In this document: piece after piece, positions 12,854 to 25,803 of the stretch
How the letters are laid out: each line of letters starts with the position of its first letter
Position numbering within the stretch: position 1 is the first letter of the stretch
Assembly (NCBI GenBank): GCA_024516155.1
Contig: JAJJXM010000008.1
Location: forward strand, 620,001-684,000
DNA from: Pyronema omphalodes
Taxonomy: Eukaryota; Ascomycota; Pezizomycetes; Pezizales; Pyronemataceae
Direction: 5' to 3'
Length of the DNA: 64,000 bases
The notes under the pieces: generated by a model
Told to the model about the DNA's origin: nothing
Database searches by the model: none
The model's input: only the letters and a program-made list of their open reading frames with translations
Translations under genes and position numbers: made by a program

Positions 12854-13594
12854 TCAATAGCCTAGGATCATCGCGAATGCTCTCTCTTCTATATTCCTCC
12901 ATCTCTGTAACTCATCCTGCTTCGGAAGCACAGGACTATTCACCGGCAGTTTTCTCCTCAGCCAGTCTATAGACCCACTCAATCCCGAGGCTATAGTACT
13001 CAATGGATTCCCACCATCACCTTTAGGGACCCAGTTCGGAAGCAATATCTTGGCTTGATTGAACGCCTCTTCCAACATATTCATCTTATCGCAGTCTACA
13101 CGTCGATATTAGTCATCCAAGTTTCCAAATCGTGTGCCTCAAAGTATACAGGGATACATACAAGGATTCAATCTCCGATCCTTCATGAGCACCCAAGCAA
13201 AATCCAACACTATTCCCCCGAAGTATTCCATCGGTTGACCACCCCCCTGACTCATCTCCAACAACGCTTTAGAGTGATAATCATATTCTTGAGTCCAAAG
13301 CCTAAACAGCGCCAACGGATACAGTGAACCCGTAACATTCAAAGGGCCTTGATTCAACATCTTCTCGCCATGTTGCATTGCATAGTTAATACCGATGGAT
13401 TTTATGCATGCTACAGTGCTGTTTATGATCTTGTCCAGCGCTTCGGAATCAAGTGTCTTTTTGACCGGTGGCGGCGGCGGACGATAGAATGGGTTCCAGG
13501 ATGATCTGTTGGATTTTTGACGAGCTAGGTGGGCTTCTTCTCGCTTTGCTTTCTCAACTATGGATTCGAAATCTAGGTCGAGACCGAAATCCAT
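12854..13594 (-). CDS. Unknown lineage-specific protein, C-terminally truncated left-arm copy
   Basis: Exon 1 is 13594-13162 and exon 2 is 13095-12854, with a 66-bp intron (GTATGT donor, GTGTAG acceptor); the product is 224 residues. It matches the right-arm protein (45630-46508) almost residue for residue from WNPFYRPPPPPVKK to ELQRWRN. There, two extra bases (reading ..GGAATATAGAAG.. against ..GGAATAGAAG..) shift the frame and end it 14 residues later at LGY. The Arg-rich tail present in the other copy is therefore lost. The start context (CAACACA before ATG) is good. No signal peptide, membrane helix or known motif is evident, and function is unknown. It may be a decaying copy. Confidence 0.6.
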
Positions 13595-14340
13595 TGTGTT
13601 GTTGTGATGCCGGGGAATATATCAAAAAGGTGCTGACGGGGGTCGATGGGTGCTGATGAATTTTCAAGAGGTGGTTCTGGCGTGTCTTGCGGGCTGTGAT
13701 TTGGAAAGATTTTTATACGGACAAAACCATTGTCACATTGCCAATTCAGAGTTAGAATTCTATTCATTTATTCAAAGAAGAATATCATTTTTCGGGGTTC
13801 TTTGCGGGAAGGTAGGTATGACCGTGCTGTGCGAATCATAGCACATCATTCGTTTACAGACTGACGTAGTGATATGTCATGAAGCTACTCTGACAGACGC
13901 ATCATTCAAAGACACACGAATGGATTACTCACGTAACCCAGAATTCCCAGTCCTCTTTTATTATAACCATAGTTGCCTGCTCTGAATTATGCATATGAAT
14001 TAATCGTAGGAGCAACGAAAAAAAATGAAGCTTCGTTCCTACACTTTTACCCATGACATTTACAGAAAATGCTCGAAATTCGAATAAGAAATTCCTTGCC
14101 TTTATTCACCTCCATACCCAACAATACTCGGATGTTAACTCACTAAACTGGTCACAAATACGTCTCGCTCGCCTAAGACATAAATGTATCTAGTACCTGC
14201 AAGGATATACTCTGTACATGTGCAATCTCCACTGGTCCAATGGTTTTGTATGTTAAATAAAGATTTCTTTCTATATAAAATATGCTTAACGAAACGCAAG
14301 CAACCTGAATGGTAGTCTTTTATAAAGGTGTGGCCGACTC

Positions 14341-17300
14341 AATGTGCGCGTTAGATATTGATCAGGGTGTAAAGTTTCAAGTGAGTATGCTCTCCCATCC
14401 GGGGAGCTCCACATCTCAAGTAACCACTATCGTCAAGCATGATACGATGTAAGCATAGCTTATGTATAAGGGTATAACCCTCATGTCCAGATATATCCTT
14501 GTAACTGGTTCATTTTTAGCAAATTTCGTTTCTTATGTACGATATAGCTTCAATACGCTATCGCAAATCTTTCTTACCTTCGAACAAAACCCTTACGTCT
14601 CTCATCGGTCTCGGTACTACATGTACAATACATCTCGGTATTTTTCAACAAGCAAAATATTTTTCGGTGTTGAAGGTTTGCTAGAACGTTGGTGAATTGG
14701 CAATACGCACTCACTCTATTCTAGTTGGCAAGGGATAGGTCAGGTATCCCAATCTCGCAACTTGGTACAGCAGAGACATGAACCAGATGAACCAATATCT
14801 TAAGTACCGATAAACAATGTATCCGGTGATCAATTTCTTCTATCCGGGTTCGTATAATTGGTTCATGTGACGAAGCTTGAGGGAATAAAGAGAGTTTATG
14901 TAGCTTTCCGTAAATATAGCTAGTCAAGTGCCACGTCGGTGATGTAGTGTGACGAAGAACGTTTACACAGCATCAATATAAATACGTCGAATGATTCTGG
15001 AGATGGATTCATCTTAGGATTCTTGGATGATGGTTATATATTTCTTGCAGACCGAGAAGCTGTGGTTTATGGGTATTGGGTACTACGATCATGATAAATA
15101 TTATATTATGTCGAATAAACTTCTGAATTGCACTTGTAAACTATAACGGCAGTTATTCTTCTTCTATAGACGAAAGAAATGGAAATACCGAGAATTTTGA
15201 ACTATAGTGTTGGTGGGTAGAAGTCCAGATGTAGATGCTTAGAGTGATTATGCTGGGAGTATAAACCCTTACTGTACCTCGAACGTGCCAGGTCTCTACG
15301 GGTAAAAAGATAAGGTCAAAACAATAATTAGAGTATGATGAAGGGTGAAGAACGTATTTATTTGAAAAAAAGCAAACGATGTTAGAACTCATGAGAAGAG
15401 CGTAGTAGATATTTCACGGTAAGCAATCAATGGCAAATAGTTAGACCTATAATTCCCTAAATCTCTGTCATCCTATGTTGAAATTAAAACCTCCCGATGA
15501 TAAAAAAAAAGAGCAAAGCTGAAGAAGTCTTAGCCTTTAATCACGACCTGTTGTTAGACTGGTCCTTTCTTGACGAAGGACTTAAGAATGTATCGTACAA
15601 ACCCGGACAAGGGGATTCCTATATTATCTGCCTATATACATAAACCAATATTGTGATTTAAAGTTTTCGCCTGTCGCCTAGGCGCTAATCACAGGTGATA
15701 AGGCAACTCATCGCAAAATTCTAGGGTATTTCTAGAAGGTGTCATTACGATGCTACATAACAGTGAGGAACATGACAAGCATCGCATAGAAAGCGTAGGT
15801 GTTTCTCAAGGGTTTGTATAATTCGAACAATTAGATCGAAGATTTCAAAGTTAACCTTTCGACAGTGCTTCGGAAAGGTCCCGAAGAAACGGTAATAAGC
15901 GAGAGCATGGAAGGAAGCCGGATGCCGAGTCGGCACCGCGTTTTGGTAATCTTGTTTAGCGTGCGGGGTAGTTCGTTATACATAGTGGTTTGCACGGAGA
16001 TCTGCGAACGCCATCACGTGGGAGATCAGGAACAGGAGTGACACAGATAACGCCCCTCAGTTCATCTGAAGACCCCTCAGTTCTTGTAATAGATTTTATA
16101 GCTTCATGGTGGGGTAGAAGTAAGGGTTTGTGTGGAAATATTGCAGTTGAATTTTTGGCTTGGCAAGGCTAGTGGGCTGGAAGGCCATGAGATGAAAGCT
16201 TTGGATGGCCTTCCTGTTAGCATTCTGTCATCGCTCATGTCATCTCATCCTGTTTGCGGCGCGCAGCAAGAACAAAGAAATGTGTATAGTGAACTCTTCT
16301 TTGTTCGATAGATACCCTTTGTCGACTTCCAGAGAGCTTGCTCTGCTACATACCAAACTACATATGTGCACTTGTATAGATACACAACTCGCAAACCACC
16401 CAACTACTGTGTGTTGCCGTAACAGCGATTATTATCCGGTACTTTATCCGAGGATCCGAAGGCTAGAACCGGATAATTCAGAGGCTGTGCAAAGTGCAGA
16501 TATGTTCAAAGCTACATCGCGAGTGAGGATCTAGAGGCTAGGTCTGACCGCGGAGTCACGCTCCAAGATACGATGTCTGACTGGTATAAGGTTCATGAGT
16601 CACGTTCCAAGACTTAGTAGTAATTCTTCATTGGATACAGATGACTGTAAGTGCATTTTCCTTTTGCGGTCGCTATGCGATGACTTTGGCCCAACTTCAC
16701 TTCTCCTCGCTTCCCGAGGTTCGTAGATTTGACGGATCCGGATCATCGGGCTTCACTCGAACCACTGGGTATGGTGCACCATAGTTCACCTGGTATCCAT
16801 CACGCCTATGTGCGAGTACTGAAGCTACTTGGAGCTATTCAAACCGCGGTGATATTTTGACATCTAAAGATACGAAAGATGACGGATACAGCTTACTCTG
16901 GTTTATCAGCGGCGTTTTTATGGTATCATAACAACGTCCGCGTGACATTCCGGATGTTTCCCGTGGGTATTCCACAAGTGCACCATGTCAGAAGATCCGA
17001 TGGATGTTCCACAGTCTTGGACAAAGAATAGTTTGACGTCATATCCAGCATCACGGACGCAACAGAGCGGCACAATTCTGGATAATAGTAGGCATTCTTT
17101 GGACTCCCCAGGGTCTTTGAGATATGCGAAACAGATTTTCCCGTTGAATATCTTCCGCTGGGTTCAAAGTCTTTGCTTTTGCCTCACATGATTTAGAGTG
17201 CTTTGTATCTTTGATGACCGGGAAAATGCATGTTGAAGAAATGTGGATGAATGTAGTAGTGATGCAGTTGAAACACACCGCCGCAAAGGGACGTGTTTCT

Positions 17301-18010
17301 TCAGTCGCGCTTCACAAGCTCGTCAACTCACCAGGCTACGACAACTTTTCAAAGCGGTTCCGATTTCATCGGTTTGTTTGCGCGATATTCTCCCTCAACT
17401 GCGAAACTGTTCGACTTGTAAGAACCGTCATCTAGTCTTGTCATCGCCTACTAACAGTTGCCAGAAAAGTCTTCTGCCACGAGCAGCTGTCCCCGCCCGG
17501 CTGACAAGAATACCACTCTCTCCATCGAATCACCCTCTATTTATTCACAAACTTCCTCAGTTCTTGCAAAGAAATGGCCATTATTGTATTTACTCTGCAA
17601 GACCAAACTCCCGATACTGAGCGAAAAACACCCACAACAACATAGCTACGATAGCGTGTATTCCGACGCAACCCGAACCCAATAATATTACCGTTCTTGG
17701 ATAACCAGGAAAGTGTGGCTCCAAAATCAAAACAGACCACCACCCGCCCCAACGACGAAGAAGATTTCTCGCAGCGCAAAGGATTATGGAGCCCCATATT
17801 GCACTCGAACTTGCAATTCGATGGGCGTGCATATGGCAAGTGCTGTGTTTTTTCTTCATTCTTTCTCGCGCTGGATACAGATCTGTTACTTCTCCTACTT
17901 CATCTCTGTATTATTCCTACTTGCCCCGCTTCTCGCCTATTCCCTACCTGCGGCATCATCGCATACTGCCATTAGCACTTCAGATATCGCCTACATACCC
18001 CCAATTGGCG
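14341..18010. other. Long interval without a supported gene
   Basis: Only short, mutually overlapping frames occur, none with recognisable domains, good start context plus splice support, or conserved motifs. The 3' part (about 17.3-18.0 kb) is pyrimidine-rich on the plus strand and probably serves as promoter and leader of the gene whose coding sequence begins at 18480. Confidence 0.5.
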
Positions 18011-18479
18011 ATGGAAAAAGGAGGACTGCCATTGCTGCCCCTTCCACCAGAGGTACGTGTGCTTCAGAAAATAATTATGTCTTCAGGTGGGCGATAGAGG
18101 GGGGCTTTGTTACTTTATCGCAACACAGCTTGAATGGGTAATTCCTCTTTTGGGGGTGGCTTAATGGTGGTTAATCTAGCTGCATTGGGAGCTTAAGCCC
18201 TTAGTCGCCCAATCAGAAATTAGGGTTAAATGTCACTAACAACGGCTTCAGGCTCGAGCTTCGCATAGCTCCTGCGGGGTTGTGATAGACCCCCCAGCTG
18301 TGAGCTCATTACACCATGAAACACCCCTCTTCCAGCCACTCCCCACTCCATCCCGACTACAACACCAAGATACATGCAGAATAACGGCTTCTAACCCTAA
18401 AGAACAGCACCGCAGCAAACACAAACAACAATCACAAACATTTGCGACAGTACCTTCAAGACGTCGTCCTCGCTCAACA
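18011..18479 (+). promoter_or_regulatory. Leader with a likely 5' UTR intron (or extra N-terminal exon)
   Basis: A strong donor (GAG|GTACGT, intron from 18053) and a strong branch/acceptor pair (CACTAAC...TTCAG, exon from 18252) define a 199-bp intron. If translation began at the ATG at 18011, splicing would join MEKGGLPLLPLPPE in frame to the sequence leading into 18480 and add 90 residues (833 in all). I prefer the ATG at 18480, because its context (CTCAACA before ATG) is better and the intervening sequence resembles a leader. Confidence 0.5.
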
Positions 18480-20797
18480 ATGAGGTCTCCGCGCACCTCA
18501 ATAGAGTCATTAAATTCGCCCCTACAACATTCACGCAACATGCAATATACCAGTCCGTATAAACCAGAATCTCGAAGCTCAGCGCAGCTTGCGCAGCTCC
18601 CCACACCGCCCGCTTCACAAACCTCCACCGAGACCGACAATAATAATCCTACCCGACTATGGATCGCTACATCTCCTGGGGTAGAAGACAACCGAATGTC
18701 GCCAACCCCATACCGCATGGCACCACCATCCGACACCCTGGGTCGTCGCATGCGCTGGTCTATGTCTCCCGAACCCGAAGTCCCTCGTATAATTTCGACG
18801 GGATCATCGCGCGCAACTCCTGACATGGAAGGGCGTAAAACGAGGGAATCATCACCTGCATTACCCATGGGCAGGTCACCATCTCCGGATCCCTGTGACG
18901 GAGACCGTAGTCGTAGCAACAGTCCCGAAGCAACAATGCGAGCACCTCCTCTTAGTCCTGTTTCTGCACAAAAATTAAATGCCAAAAACCATCAGCGCAG
19001 AGAATCTGTAGACGCACGCTCGGTTACTATGTCTACTAATTATGATATGATGACCACATATATTGGAAGTGATGGCCAGCCGAAAAGATATCAGGTGCAA
19101 CCGCAGCAGCTGCCCGGAAGGGTTCTAGCACCACCGTTTCAGCCAAATTCTGGCTTGTCGAAACGTATCACCCCGAGCTTCATAGCAAACTATACAAGCT
19201 CTGGTGCAGTCCCTGCGAAGAGATCAAGAGAAACCATGTCACCAGAGTACGACGAGTACGAGCCACGTGAAGAACCAGAGGCTGCATCAAGAGCAATGAG
19301 TGGGAGTTTAGGAGGAAGTTTGTTAGCATCACAAGACATATACGCCGGTTCAGATGGTACAGCGACCTCACAATCCGGAGATTTCCTACGAGAGAGCAAA
19401 TTAAAAACCGGTCGAAACGCTGTAATGGATACAGTGATTGACTGGGATTCTTCTGGTAGGTTTTAATTTTTTTTTGTTATTTCTAACCTTCTTCCCAGCA
19501 TCTTCACCCCAATACTGAGTGTGCTCCCCAATCAATTCCAGTCCCGAATTTACCTCCTCCCGAAAACCGCCCTCGTTTATCCGCTTCCCCCACCGCATCA
19601 TTAATCTCGTCAGATGCAGCTCCTGAAGAATCCCTTTCAACAGTATACTACAAAGAATTCTCAAGCCAACTCGATACCTTTGCGCGATCCCTAAAAAAAC
19701 CATTGGTTACCTTTGTCCTAATCATGATTATTCCTATTTTTCTGGGAATCTCAACCTCTCTCCTAGGTGGTCGTCCACCGCAACTTTCAAACTCCACAAA
19801 CTCAACCTTCGGTGGCAACATCGACTTTCCCACTTTAATGAGCATCGAAGCCTCCTTTGAGCGAGTAGTAGACAGCGCAGCAGGTGGTAGCGAACTCGCG
19901 CGGAGCTTAAAACGTTCCGAAATGGCCGTAGCAGATCTCTCCATGGTTGTACGCTACAGCGATCTAAACTGCCGCGACACCCTCTCCACCCGCCTTCAAC
20001 AATTCGCGGACGACGCCCACGAGAATGTTCTAGGCCTCCTAGAATTCAGTGCCATGGTCGGCGGGGTATTAGACGAGTTACTTGCCGTGAATCAATGGGC
20101 GTTACGACAATTAAATGAAATCAACACCCTACAAATCTCCGCACCTACCTCAGGAAGTCACAGTTGGAAACGATTATATAACGCCTTACCTTGGCCGCTG
20201 TCTGTGTTCTGGCCAAGTAATCAAGCGATTGCGAAACAGAGATTGAGCCACACTTTCGAACATGCTGTCGAGGCGCTGGAAACGAATCTAAGACTCCTTA
20301 TCGCTCATGGAACTATCATACAAACTGGTCTTATGGGACTATCGCAACAAAATGGTCCTATACGTACTGAGATAGTTCGTGAATTCGCCGATATTAGAAG
20401 AGCGGAAGGTGAAGCTATGTCCTCTCTTTGGACACGGATACAAACCACCGCGGGCAAGCGACAGAATTTCAAAGACAATGAACGGCTATTGAGAGAGATA
20501 AATGTATACCATGATAAAGCGAGAGGTTATGTGGAAGTAACACTTTTGGAACTGGGAAGAATGACGAGTGAACTTGATAACCTACGAAGAAGAGTTGCGC
20601 AACCCTTGCTGGTGGAAAGAAGATATGGTGTAGAGGTTGGAATGGAGGATCAGGTCGGTGCGATTCAGAATAGTGTCGAGGCACTGCTTAGGAAACAGAA
20701 TGAGAGGGATGAGAGACAGAGGATCTGGAATCGGATTATTTTGGAGGGGACTATGAAGGAACCCCAGCCGGGGAGTGTTGAGGGACCTAGGTTTTAG
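18480..20797 (+). CDS. Single-pass membrane protein with coiled-coil C-terminal domain, conserved-fungal type
   Basis: Exons 18480-19455 and 19542-20797 flank an 86-bp intron (GTAGGT donor, ATTCCAG acceptor) and encode 743 residues. The nearer AG at 19499 would lead directly to a stop, which fixes the acceptor at 19541. Residues 1 to about 375 are Ser/Pro/Arg-rich and look disordered, with several SP phosphosite-like motifs (MRSPRTS, RSPSPDP). One hydrophobic helix, FVLIMIIPIFLGIST, lies near residues 380-400. The remaining 340 residues are helical and charged, with long coiled-coil-like stretches (ERLLREINVYHDKARGYVEV). The layout resembles an envelope or organelle membrane protein with one large helical lumenal or cytosolic domain. 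I do not recognise a named family and give no function. Confidence 0.75.
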
Positions 20798-22173
20798 GAA
20801 GGGGGTGCGGGAGGGTGAGAGAGTGTGTTGGCGACAGCGGTGGTGGGACAGGAGGAGGATCGCCTAGGGCTAGGGCTCTTAGTCAAGGTGGAGGAGGAGC
20901 AGGTGGAGTTAGGGTAAGGATCTTGCGAAACCGGAATAGGTTGGAATCCGGTTGTCTAGGGGATAGGTCTGGGTGACACGTTGTGCATATTCTCGGCGTT
21001 CCTTTTGATATTCTGTTTCGGTTATGGATGGCGTGTCCCGGGGACTGGTGTTCTGATTATTACTGCTTTCAGTTTGGTGGTTGACTCATTACTTTCGGGT
21101 CCTCTGGTTTCCTGTTTCCGGTATCCTGTATCTGGTTTCTTTATTTCTGTTTGTGTTTTTGTGTTTTTGTGTTTTCTTTTTGTCTTTTGTCTTTTGTCTT
21201 TTGTTTTTTTTTTGTCTTTGATCGTTTGATTGTCTTTTTCATCTTTGATTTTTTTTTGATTTCCTTTTTCAAAGGCGTTGAATTTGCTGGATCCATGGGT
21301 TTCGACATTGTTTATCGGGGTTTATGGGGTTGCTTTTCAGGGTGGCCAAAATCTTGTTTTCCTTTTTTTGTTGATCATTGCGTTTTCCTATTCTCTTGTT
21401 CCTTTGTTTCTCTTTTGTTATCATCTCATCTCGTTGTTACCATCTCATCGTTAAATGTGGACTGTATTTGATTACCTGTATTTTGTATTTTGTATTTTGT
21501 ATTCTGTATTCTGGATTCTGGATTCTGTTTTTTTTTTTCGTTTCTTTTCTTGTCATCGTCATTGAAGATTAGTTTTTGTTTTGTTTTGTTTTGTTTTCTC
21601 TCTTCATACCAAATAGCATGTATACCTGATGTTTTTGTAACTAGCATGTAGCCCGGCGTGGCAAAAATCTCCTTTTTTATATCATCATCATCATCATTCG
21701 CATCATAGTATCATAGTATCATACGCATCATATGTAGCCCAGCGTGCTTAGTGTGGCAATACTCCTTTATCATTTATCCATTTCTCCATTTTTTTTCTAT
21801 AGCATTGCTTATTCTTCTTTTTTCTTATGTTTCCTTGATTCATCATCATCCTATTTGTATCGTTTGTATCGTGATATGGTTGTATGGTTGTATGGTTGTA
21901 TTGATTCTGTCATTATAGGTCCTGTTGGTTGCATAATCTGTTATCTGTGTATTTTCATCATGGTGTATGGTGGTGTTTTCGGCGCGGTCTCCAGGGTTTT
22001 CCATTTCCCATTTTTCGGCATTTCCATATGCCAGCAAGCAGTCGGTTGGTAGCTTGTTAAGGTTAAATATACCTTTCCTTGGATAAACTAAGTTATGGCT
22101 GCTTGTAGGAGTGATTGCAGGAGTGAATTGTGAATTGTGAATTGAAGATTGTTTTTGATTTTTTGGTGATGAA

Positions 22174-22192
22174 GGGGGGGGGGGGGGGGGGG
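22174..22192 (+). repeat. Poly-G run (19 G)
   Basis: An uninterrupted run of 19 G on the plus strand, the longest G homopolymer in the window. Confidence 0.95.
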
Positions 22193-22919
22193 TATAGAAG
22201 ATAGTAGTAACAGACTAACTGTACCTTGTTGTCATTAAAATAAAATCCGGTTCATCGGTTCTCAGAATCATCGCTTCATTAGGCACATGAATGGATTGAA
22301 TGAAGAGGTATTCTGGTTGGATAGGATTTATGGTTGTGGGGTTGCGATATCCATACTTTTTGATATCGATGGTTCCTCGGTCGTTGAAATAGAGGCCAAC
22401 GGTAACGGTCAACCTAATTAGCCAGACAGCCAGCGAGCCAGCTGCCAGCTAGGTATTTAGCCAAGCTTCCGAGCTCTCCTGGCTCCCAGCCCCCAAGACC
22501 CCCAAGATTCCTCGGCGTTCATCATCATCATCATTCCTCCCCACCCCCTCCCCCCGCCCGAACACATGGACGCGGATAAGCTCCCGCTCACGCTCCTCGG
22601 CGATGGAAGTCGACATGCACGACGCGGTACCTAGCGATGGACCCTGAATTGAATTGTCGGGCCCGTCCAACCAACAGGATTTAAACTACATATATACAAG
22701 ACAAGACAAGACGCGACTAGAAGGTTTTATTCATTCTATGCATCGGTTCGGTCCTTCTTCTGCATCTTGAATTTATGCATGTACATATGTATATTTCGCT
22801 CGTGGGTCGGTCGATCACTTGCATGTATTGGGACTGGATGGCGTCTACATACTTGACTTGGATGGCATGTGGTTCATCATGCCTGGTTGTGGCTTCTATG
22901 GTTCTGACGTATTTTTTCG

Positions 22920-23050
22920 AAGGAAGCAGAGGAATTATATAGGAATTGGAGTCTAATGGAGGAAAGGAATTATATAGGAATTGGAGTCTAATGGAGGAAT
23001 TATATAGGAATTTGAATCCAAGTCTCGTAGTGGAGGAATTAAAGCCATCA
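22920..23050. repeat. Small tandem repeat (GGAATTATATAGGAATT unit)
   Basis: Three to four imperfect units of about 30-40 bp share GGAATTATATAGGAATT and a TGGAGTCTAATGGAG part. Minus-strand translation gives repeated SNSYII/FLYNS peptides and no recognisable protein. Confidence 0.7.
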
Positions 23051-23710
23051 TATGTAGTAGAGAAATTAAAGGAATCCAAGGAAGCCAATCTATGAGTGAC
23101 ACACGATGTCCTTCCATCTCCAGCCCATCGGATGCGCAAATGATGGCAAAAACACACAATCTAAATCCGCCCCACCAACCAACAATATTTTTTTCCGTGA
23201 TGAGAGATCAACGCAACCGTTCAAAACATTCGGTCATATTCAGCTGTATTCTCCACCTTCCTCAGTTTGTCAATTTTCTATGACGCCTCTTTGTGCTGAC
23301 AAATTGAATTATTTCCCTCCTTCCCTAACCCGGCTCATGTGCTATCGTTGCTGCCTTTCCCGGGCCTCGGTTGGTTGTGGCTAACTAAAGCCAGCGGCTG
23401 GAAGCACTGCAGTAGCCAGCCAGCCAGCAACCAACTCATCCCCGCCACGCCAAGAGCAGTTGCTTGCCATCCAAACCGACCGAACCACCACCGAGGACCA
23501 ACAACTCTTCTTTTTGTTTGTTGTTCTGATCCGACTTTGACACAGACGATAGAAACTCGACTTCATCCGCCGGGGGGACTCAACTCGGATTCAACTCGGA
23601 TTCCATCACAAGATACTCGTACTCGACATCGCTCTACGATAGCAACTACTACGAAGTCCGACGACACACCACAACACAACAGCTAATCCACAACACGCGC
23701 CATATTCACC

Positions 23711-25803
23711 ATGTCGTTTCTGGGAGGCGCAGAATGTTCCGCCGCGGCCAACCCGCTGGCCCAGCTTTCCAAGGGAATCGAGGGGGACAAATCACTTCAG
23801 CGTGATCGCTTCCGTGCTGGTCAGCCTATGGGAGCTGGCGCGGGGCTTAGAAGTCAGGTTGATGGTGGAATGGGAGCTGTAAATGATCAACAGGTACCTT
23901 TCCCCGCCTTTTTTCACCGCCGGGGGAGCTTCACCGCGATGCCACAACGCCGCACAGCTACAAAGTAAAGCAGTCTGTGATGGAAAGCATATCCGCGTAG
24001 CATAACAAGCTCTCAAAGCCCTTGATGCTTACCCGACCCGCGAAGCTTCCCAACTACTAAAGAACCCCTGGCTAACATTCCCCCGCAGCTCAACGAATTT
24101 CAAAATGCCGCCGATCCCTTCGTCTTCGATGAAATGCGCTTCGGTTTGCCCGAGATGGGTCAACACATGACCCCCGGTCCCGCTGCCCAATGGGCTCAGG
24201 AGTTTCCCCAACAGATGGACCCTGCTCAGGCGCACATGGAAGCCGCCTTTCGCGCAACTGGGAAGGCACCTCAGCATATGCAGCCCCAATGGTCGGCGGA
24301 TGAATTCCAGCAATTCCAGAGCCAGCACCAGCACCAACATAGCCATCAGCATAACCACTCTCATGCTCCTCAGCAGCAGCAGCCGGCTTATTTTAGACAG
24401 TTGAATGGATATAACCTAAATGGTGGTATGCCAATGTACACTGGTATGCGTGCACACATGCCGCAGATGCAGCATGATCCTCATGGAAAGGGAAAGTTGT
24501 TGGAGCTTGATGATAAATCTTGGGAGGAGCAGTTTAGGTCTTTGGATCAGCATGCGGCATTAGATGAGGAAGCTACTAAGGCTATCGAGGCCGAGTTAAA
24601 TGCTACTGAGACCATGTCCGGTGATTTCCAGGCCATTTGGGATGGTATTCAGAAAGAGGCTAAGGAGCGGGCGGATTTGGAGACCTTGGATTGGTCAAAT
24701 GAAATCGATGCCGATATCCCCTGGAACTCGGAATCTTCCATGACGAAAACCCTCCCCCAGATGGGTGTCTATCTCTTCGAGCCTGATAACCCATACATGA
24801 ACCACCAAGACCCTTACTCTGAGGGTAAGCGACTAGTCGAAACTGGAGGAAACCTTTCCCTCGCCGCTCTTGCTTTCGAAGCCGCCGTCCAGCAGAATGA
24901 GAAGCATGTGGATGCATGGAGCGATCTCGGTGCCTGTCAGGCTATGAACGAGAAAGAAACCCCTGCGATCCGCGCCTACGAAGCTGCCCTTAGGATAAAC
25001 GAAGGCAACTTGCCCGCTTTAATGGGTCTAGCAGTCTCATACACTAACGAAGGATACGATACCCAAGCCTACTCCTCCCTTGAGCGCTGGCTTCGGGCCA
25101 AGTACCCTTCGATTGCTGAGAGCGCCGGTCCCACACCTGATAGCACCATAGACCGTCAAGTTATTCACGATCGCGTTACCGGCTTATTTATTGAGGCTGC
25201 TATGTTGGTCCCTGAAGGTCAAGCTATGGACGCCGATGTCCAAGTTGGTCTCGGAGTCCTATTCTACGGAGGTGAAGAATACGACAAAGCCGTTGACTGT
25301 TTCGAGGCCGCCTTGAACAGCAGCTCCACCAGTACCTCCCCTGAGCACCTTCTATGGAACCGTCTCGGAGCTACATTGGCCAACTCTGGTCGTTCGGAAG
25401 AGGCTATTAATGCATACGAGCGTGCTCTTCAGATTAACCCTAACTTTGTTCGTGCTCGTTACAACTTGGGTGTATCATGTATCAACATTGGATGCTACAA
25501 GGAAGCTGCAGAACATCTTCTAGGAGCATTGGCAATGCATAAGGTTGCGGAAGAGAAGGCGAGGGAAGATGCAAGAGCTGCTGGTGTAGAGCCTGAGAGG
25601 ATTATTCATAATCAGTCAACGAACCTTTTTGATACTTTGAGGAGAGTGTTTGGACAGATGGGAAGAAGGGATTTGGCAGATAAGGTAGTTAACGGGATGG
25701 AGTTGGGGGATTTTCGGTAAGTTCTTTCTTTCTCCACTGGTAGATGTGATTTTGCAAGAATAGAAGCTAATATAATATCAACAGAAAGGAATTCGACTTT
25801 TAA
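23711..25803 (+). CDS. PEX5: Peroxisomal targeting signal 1 receptor (peroxin-5)
   Basis: Three exons, 23711-23893, 24089-25716 and 25785-25803 (introns of 195 and 68 bp), encode 609 residues. PEX5 cycles between cytosol and peroxisome, carrying SKL-type matrix proteins. The N-terminus MSFLGGAEC has the conserved cysteine (C9) used for ubiquitin-dependent recycling. WxxxF-type Pex14/Pex13-docking motifs appear at about residues 96 (WAQEF), 129 (WSADEF) and 206 (WEEQF), followed by IWDGI near 245. From about residue 300 the protein is built of TPR repeats (for example AWSDLGACQAMNEKETPAIRA and LWNRLGATLANSGRSEEAI) that bind the PTS1 tripeptide. A stop directly follows the exon 2 donor, and splicing instead gives the ending DFRKEFDF, resembling the yeast Pex5 end. 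A long open frame in another phase follows the stop (separate entry). Confidence 0.95.

Larger units (their letters stand above)
8200..14340 (-). repeat. Left arm of about 6.1-kb inverted repeat
   Basis: This segment is the reverse complement of about 44915-51015. I matched it along its length: the two-exon gene (13594-12854), the microgene (11841-12027), five tandem units (9479-10800), and flanking sequence out to a GGTGAGATTTCATGAT block at one end and TATAGAAAGAAA / TTGCACATGTACAGA blocks at the other. Identity is about 95-97% where I compared bases in the middle (about 11.2-13.6 kb), lower near 9 kb, and roughly 70% at both ends. No terminal target duplication or transposase was found, so an old segmental duplication and an unknown mobile element both remain possible. 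Confidence 0.85.
20798..23710. other. Intergenic region upstream of PEX5
   Basis: No supported gene is seen. It contains T-rich and TTTTGT-type stretches (about 21130-21270 and 21475-21600), a G19 run at 22174-22192, TCATCA tracts near 21690, and a small tandem repeat at 22920-23050. Frames over the tandem repeat (minus strand, 22717-23157) follow the repeat period. The final 300 bp before 23711 are CA/CT-rich, as expected for a fungal promoter and leader. Confidence 0.55.

Noticed and set aside
16205..16534. 109-codon plus-strand frame with ATG
   Set aside because: No motif, no codon or splice support, isolated in a gene-free region.
22717..23157. 146-codon minus-strand frame upstream of PEX5
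   Set aside because: Half of it is translation of the 22920-23050 tandem repeat; no domain found.
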